DNA from: an uncultured Oligoflexia bacterium
GTDB taxonomy: Bacteria; Bdellovibrionota; Bacteriovoracia; Bacteriovoracales; Bacteriovoracaceae
Direction: 5' to 3'
DNA: 7,464 nucleotides
Assembly: GCA_950060715.1 (NCBI GenBank)
Contig: CATLVA010000063.1
Coordinates: 1-7,464, forward strand
Every line of letters begins with the position of its first letter. Position 1 is the stretch's first letter. The notes under the pieces were generated by a model. The model saw only the letters and a list, made by a program, of their open reading frames with translations, was not told where the DNA came from and did no database searches. This document shows, in pieces, positions 4,763 to 7,464 of this stretch. Position numbers and translations under genes: made by a program.

Positions 4763-6667
4763 ATGAAGCTTATAGTTTTACTTATCCTATTCATCCAATC
4801 AGCATTCGCTGAGTCTCTCTTTGAGAATCGGTGTAATGACTTTAAAGATATTAAGTTTCAAGCGGAAGAATGCTTTAAGTCTATCGAGGCCATACTTCCA
4901 CTTAAAATAGAAACCCTATCCGGGAGAGAACAGTCGCCGGGCTATATTCGAGAGTTAATTCTATACAAGGAACTCGAAACTGCTAACAACGAACTCACAT
5001 CTCGAAGAGAAACTTGGGGTAACTTCAAAAGGTATTTAGAAGGAACAGAAATACCTCACAAGGAAATTCAGGAATATCAAAAACTTTTTCAAGCTATGCT
5101 GGGTGAGCTCGAATTAATCCAAGAAGCCTATGATGCACATAAGACTTTCAAAGCAAAGCTAGACTATTGCTACCTACATAGATGTAGTATTGCGTGGCAA
5201 CTTGAACTCGAAGACCGAGTCAAAGCTCTAGAAAAACATTATCACAAACAATTGGCTGATAATCCACTTTGGGTTTCTGAAGGGCTAGAAGAATTTCTTG
5301 ATAAGCCAGCTGAATCAAGATCTCCAAGCCTCTACTTAAAAAATACTCTCGCGCAAGGCTTCCAAAGAGATGATGAATTGGCCCGTGGTTTGCAGGACAT
5401 ACTAGCTAGTATTCAAAAAGGAACACAAGACGTTTCATCTTCCAATGGCTTTTCGCTAACTTCAAGAGAGAACTTGTTTATTAATAATCAGGCGATCGAC
5501 TTCGCTCTAAATATGAGTTTAAGATCTTGGGAAGGTCGCTCTGAAATAGAAAAAAAGATACTATGCGATTATATTGCCAGCAGAACTAATATTGAAGATA
5601 TTAAATCCAACATCAGGACCGGTGGGAATATAACTTTTACTGCGATGAGTTTCCTTCCTCTGATCCGGGCTCCAAAAACTCTTCTCTCTTCATCTCAAGT
5701 GATGTCGATGTTTGGAAGAATCGGTTTAGTAGGATCTCTTGCAACTGAAACCCTAGAAAATAAAGCTGAATGTGCTGCTCAGAATGCAGCTTTCTTAGAC
5801 TCTTTAACTTCAGAATCTTATAAAGCATGGAAGGCTTGTAATAAGAAAACTGATTTTTTAGAAACAGCAACTTTCATCAGTGCCTTACCAATAGAGCTAT
5901 TCTCGTGGCTTCCAAAAGCATTTAAAAAAATTGGAGACATGGTTAAGCCAGGACTCGGTCCATCTTACATTTCTCAAACAGCGACCAGGACAGAAGCAAT
6001 TGTTGAGCACCATGCAAGACATTTTGACTTAGGAGGAGTCAACGCGTTTAATATCCGTCAAGGTGACTATACCTATATATACGGAAACCTAGGTAAACTT
6101 TCTGACGATACGATTAATAATATCTCAATCATCTCTGATAACTATCTAGATTATGTTGGAAATATATACGTCAATAAATTAAAACTTTTACCTGAAGACA
6201 AAATTCAATCCTTTATTAGAACCTCTAAGGAATATAAAGATAGAACAAAGTTAATTGTACTAAAAAAGAAAGCTCCAACAGAAAATAACCCAGACTCTGA
6301 AACTATCGTTGGAGGTGTTGCAGCAGTAGAATCAAGAAACTCGTTTCAACCTCTGCCTCTTGAGAGGTCTACTGGAATTACTTTACCACGAACAGAAGGT
6401 AGTACGATTGTCGAAATCACAAGACTTGTATCTACTGAACCAAAAGTAAGCCATATGGAAGAACTCCTAAAGCAAATTTCAGCATTATCAACTGCTGGTA
6501 ATAATGTAAGTGATTTTTATGTTTATACATCTGGTGTGCATATGAAACTATATCAACGCCTATTTAAAAAATACAAAATTAAAGTAGACACAGTCGAGAC
6601 GAGAAACCCTGAAGAGATCATATACCGAATAGATGCGTCTCAAGTTGAAAGGGCGCTTGTGCTCTAG
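4763..6667 (+). CDS. Large exported protein with acyltransferase-like (GNAT / autoinducer-synthase-fold) C-terminus, function unknown
   Basis: This encodes 634 residues from the ATG at 4763, beginning MKLIVLLILFIQSAFA, a clear signal peptide. An in-frame ATG at 4718 would add 15 residues ahead of it and is less likely. Residues 17-230 are charged and helical (Glu/Lys-rich, possible coiled coil). A moderately hydrophobic part follows at about 288-325 and 364-390. All seven mature cysteines (24, 37, 136, 141, 268, 337, 359) are in this first part. From about 435 the character changes: predicted strands L-I-V-L-K-K-K (497-503) and I-V-G-G-V-A-A-V-E (515-523), then I-V-E-I-T-R-L-V (549-556), a helix (565-575), and F-Y-V-Y-T-S-G-V-H-M-K-L-Y-Q-R-L (585-600). 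The order strand, E-x-x-R-L strand, helix, strand, Y-x-R-L helix resembles GNAT or N-acyl-amino-acid/homoserine-lactone synthases. This is fold-level inference. There is no good Shine-Dalgarno. I know no characterised relative. Confidence 0.8.
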   Translation: MKLIVLLILFIQSAFAESLFENRCNDFKDIKFQAEECFKSIEAILPLKIETLSGREQSPGYIRELILYKELETANNELTSRRETWGNFKRYLEGTEIPHKEIQEYQKLFQAMLGELELIQEAYDAHKTFKAKLDYCYLHRCSIAWQLELEDRVKALEKHYHKQLADNPLWVSEGLEEFLDKPAESRSPSLYLKNTLAQGFQRDDELARGLQDILASIQKGTQDVSSSNGFSLTSRENLFINNQAIDFALNMSLRSWEGRSEIEKKILCDYIASRTNIEDIKSNIRTGGNITFTAMSFLPLIRAPKTLLSSSQVMSMFGRIGLVGSLATETLENKAECAAQNAAFLDSLTSESYKAWKACNKKTDFLETATFISALPIELFSWLPKAFKKIGDMVKPGLGPSYISQTATRTEAIVEHHARHFDLGGVNAFNIRQGDYTYIYGNLGKLSDDTINNISIISDNYLDYVGNIYVNKLKLLPEDKIQSFIRTSKEYKDRTKLIVLKKKAPTENNPDSETIVGGVAAVESRNSFQPLPLERSTGITLPRTEGSTIVEITRLVSTEPKVSHMEELLKQISALSTAGNNVSDFYVYTSGVHMKLYQRLFKKYKIKVDTVETRNPEEIIYRIDASQVERALVL

Positions 6668-6917
6668 AAAAAACATTGTTCCTGGTGACAACAGCATGGT
6701 TTAATTCGAGAATTAGTGTTCTTTAAATCGCATTTTTTTAACTATTTGATACCTCATGCCCATGGAGGGTCCTTCCTGAGACAAAATCTAAACTAGAGCG
6801 GGTCCTAACAAAACTCTTCAAGCAAGCAAGGCAGCGAAAATATTGGTAATCATCTTAGAGATATGTAAGTTTTACTACCAGCTAGGATAGAATTCATTTA
6901 CGCGCTAGCATATCCAT
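6668..6917. other. 250-nt intergenic gap, no gene seen
   Basis: Neither strand has an open frame longer than about 15 codons with a plausible start, and no tRNA-like fold is visible. There is a 14-bp near-palindrome, TAATTC-GA-GAATTA, at 6702-6715, a T7 run at 6733-6739 with no good hairpin before it, and a short direct repeat GGGTCCT at 6767 and 6800. TAGAAT at 6888-6893 and TAGCAT at 6906-6911 are possible -10 elements for the next gene, without matching -35 boxes. The gap probably holds the end of one transcript and the promoter of the next. Confidence 0.4.
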
Positions 6918-7464
6918 ATGTACAATTTTATTGATGCAAATATCTGCCCGGAAATGCTAGATAAGGAACCTTTTCTCGCTACCCATACTCTTCTAGGTGA
7001 AGAGGTTCTCTCTATTGAATCTCTTGCGCAAATACTTCCTCGTCTACCTAAAGAACAAGTTATGTTCTCACAAGGTTTAAATGATCTAAATGAGAATTTT
7101 GATCGTGCCCATATCGATAGAAAAAATCATATGAGCTTAAAAGATACTATTGAAAAGCTCAAGACTCACTCATCTTATATAATGGTAAGAAGTCCGGAGA
7201 CGTCTCCTGAATTTAAAAATGTTTTCGATAAATTAAAGGAAGATATTTCCCAACTATGCTTAAAAAAAGGCATCGGTTCTGAGATATTTGATCCAATGCT
7301 ATACCTATTTATTTCTTCTCCTGGTGCAAAAACACCTTTTCATATTGACCGCTATTCAACCCTATTGTTTCAATTAAGAGGTACGAAAACTGTAGCAATT
7401 TATGATCAATTTAATGAAGATATTGTTTCGGCAAAAGTGAGGGAGAATTTTGTTGATTATGGAC
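6918..7464 (+). CDS. JmjC/cupin-like Fe(II)/2-oxoglutarate dioxygenase (partial, runs off right edge)
   Basis: An open frame of 182 codons runs from ATG 6918 to the right edge with no stop. An in-frame TAG at 6906-6908 makes this the first possible start. No Shine-Dalgarno is visible and there is no signal peptide, so the protein is probably cytoplasmic. Residues 128-163 carry the recognisable part: L-Y-L-F-I-S-S-P-G-A-K-T-P-F-H-I-D-R-Y-S followed by L-L-F-Q-L-R-G-T-K-T-V-A-I-Y-D. The H-x-D pair (His142, Asp144) after 'S-P-G-x-x-T-P-F' and the strand 'Q-L-R-G-x-K-x-V-x-I-Y' are typical of JmjC/cupin-8 hydroxylases, where they hold iron. The third iron ligand, a distal His, would be past the window edge. 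Such enzymes hydroxylate proteins or small molecules; the substrate here is unknown. Oriented like the upstream acyltransferase-like gene but 250 nt away, so a shared transcript is doubtful. Confidence 0.72.
   Translation, partial: MYNFIDANICPEMLDKEPFLATHTLLGEEVLSIESLAQILPRLPKEQVMFSQGLNDLNENFDRAHIDRKNHMSLKDTIEKLKTHSSYIMVRSPETSPEFKNVFDKLKEDISQLCLKKGIGSEIFDPMLYLFISSPGAKTPFHIDRYSTLLFQLRGTKTVAIYDQFNEDIVSAKVRENFVDYG

Noticed and set aside
5637..5870. 77-codon minus-strand frame opposite the 634-residue protein gene
   Set aside because: It is antisense to a long continuous coding frame, has no ribosome-binding site and no recognisable product.
6733..6739. T run as an intrinsic terminator of the upstream gene
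   Set aside because: No stable GC-containing hairpin precedes it; the nearest palindrome (6702-6715) is AT-rich and 17 nt away.
1..7464. CRISPR array, insertion sequence, tRNA or rRNA
   Set aside because: I saw no regularly spaced repeats, transposase-like protein, terminal inverted repeats, or tRNA- or rRNA-like sequence on either strand.

Overview
The window is AT-rich DNA from a Gram-negative bacterium. It has tightly packed genes and many short proteins with Sec signal peptides. The style of the exported proteins (Met-Lys plus a short hydrophobic run, few or no homologues recognisable by eye) and the gene mix resemble the Bdellovibrionota, for example marine Halobacteriovorax or Bacteriovorax predators. 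This placement is an impression from protein style. No rRNA, tRNA or marker gene supports it.

Layout. On the minus strand, reading from 4587 down, there is a probable operon: a secreted alpha/beta-hydrolase (lipase-like, 4587-3520), a small DUF2237 protein (3500-3144), a glutaminase GlsA (3137-2217), a signal-peptide-bearing homologue of the catalytic domain of vertebrate-type protein-arginine deiminases (2204-909), and a small cysteine-containing exported protein (833-516). The first three gaps are 19, 6 and 12 nt, and the last is 75 nt. A strong hairpin at 478-507 probably closes the unit. Downstream of it lies the 5' part of an M23-type peptidoglycan endopeptidase gene (390 to the left edge). 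On the plus strand, divergent from the hydrolase, is a 634-residue exported protein with a disulfide-capable N-terminal half and an acyltransferase-like (GNAT / autoinducer-synthase-like) C-terminus (4763-6667). A 250-nt gap follows, and then the 5' part of a JmjC/cupin-like Fe(II) dioxygenase gene (6918 to the right edge).

How the genes may work together. The glutaminase and the deiminase both hydrolyse a side-chain or substrate C-N bond and release ammonia. The second is read from a ribosome-binding site that overlaps the stop codon of the first. The hydrolase, the deiminase and the small Cys protein all carry export signals, while GlsA and DUF2237 look cytoplasmic. One plausible reading (inference) is a set of hydrolases used on prey or environmental material, with the deiminase citrullinating proteins outside the cytoplasm. 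The deiminase is the most noteworthy object: the complete catalytic set Asp/His/Asp/Cys of the animal PAD family is visible in a compact bacterial protein that lacks the N-terminal immunoglobulin-like domains.
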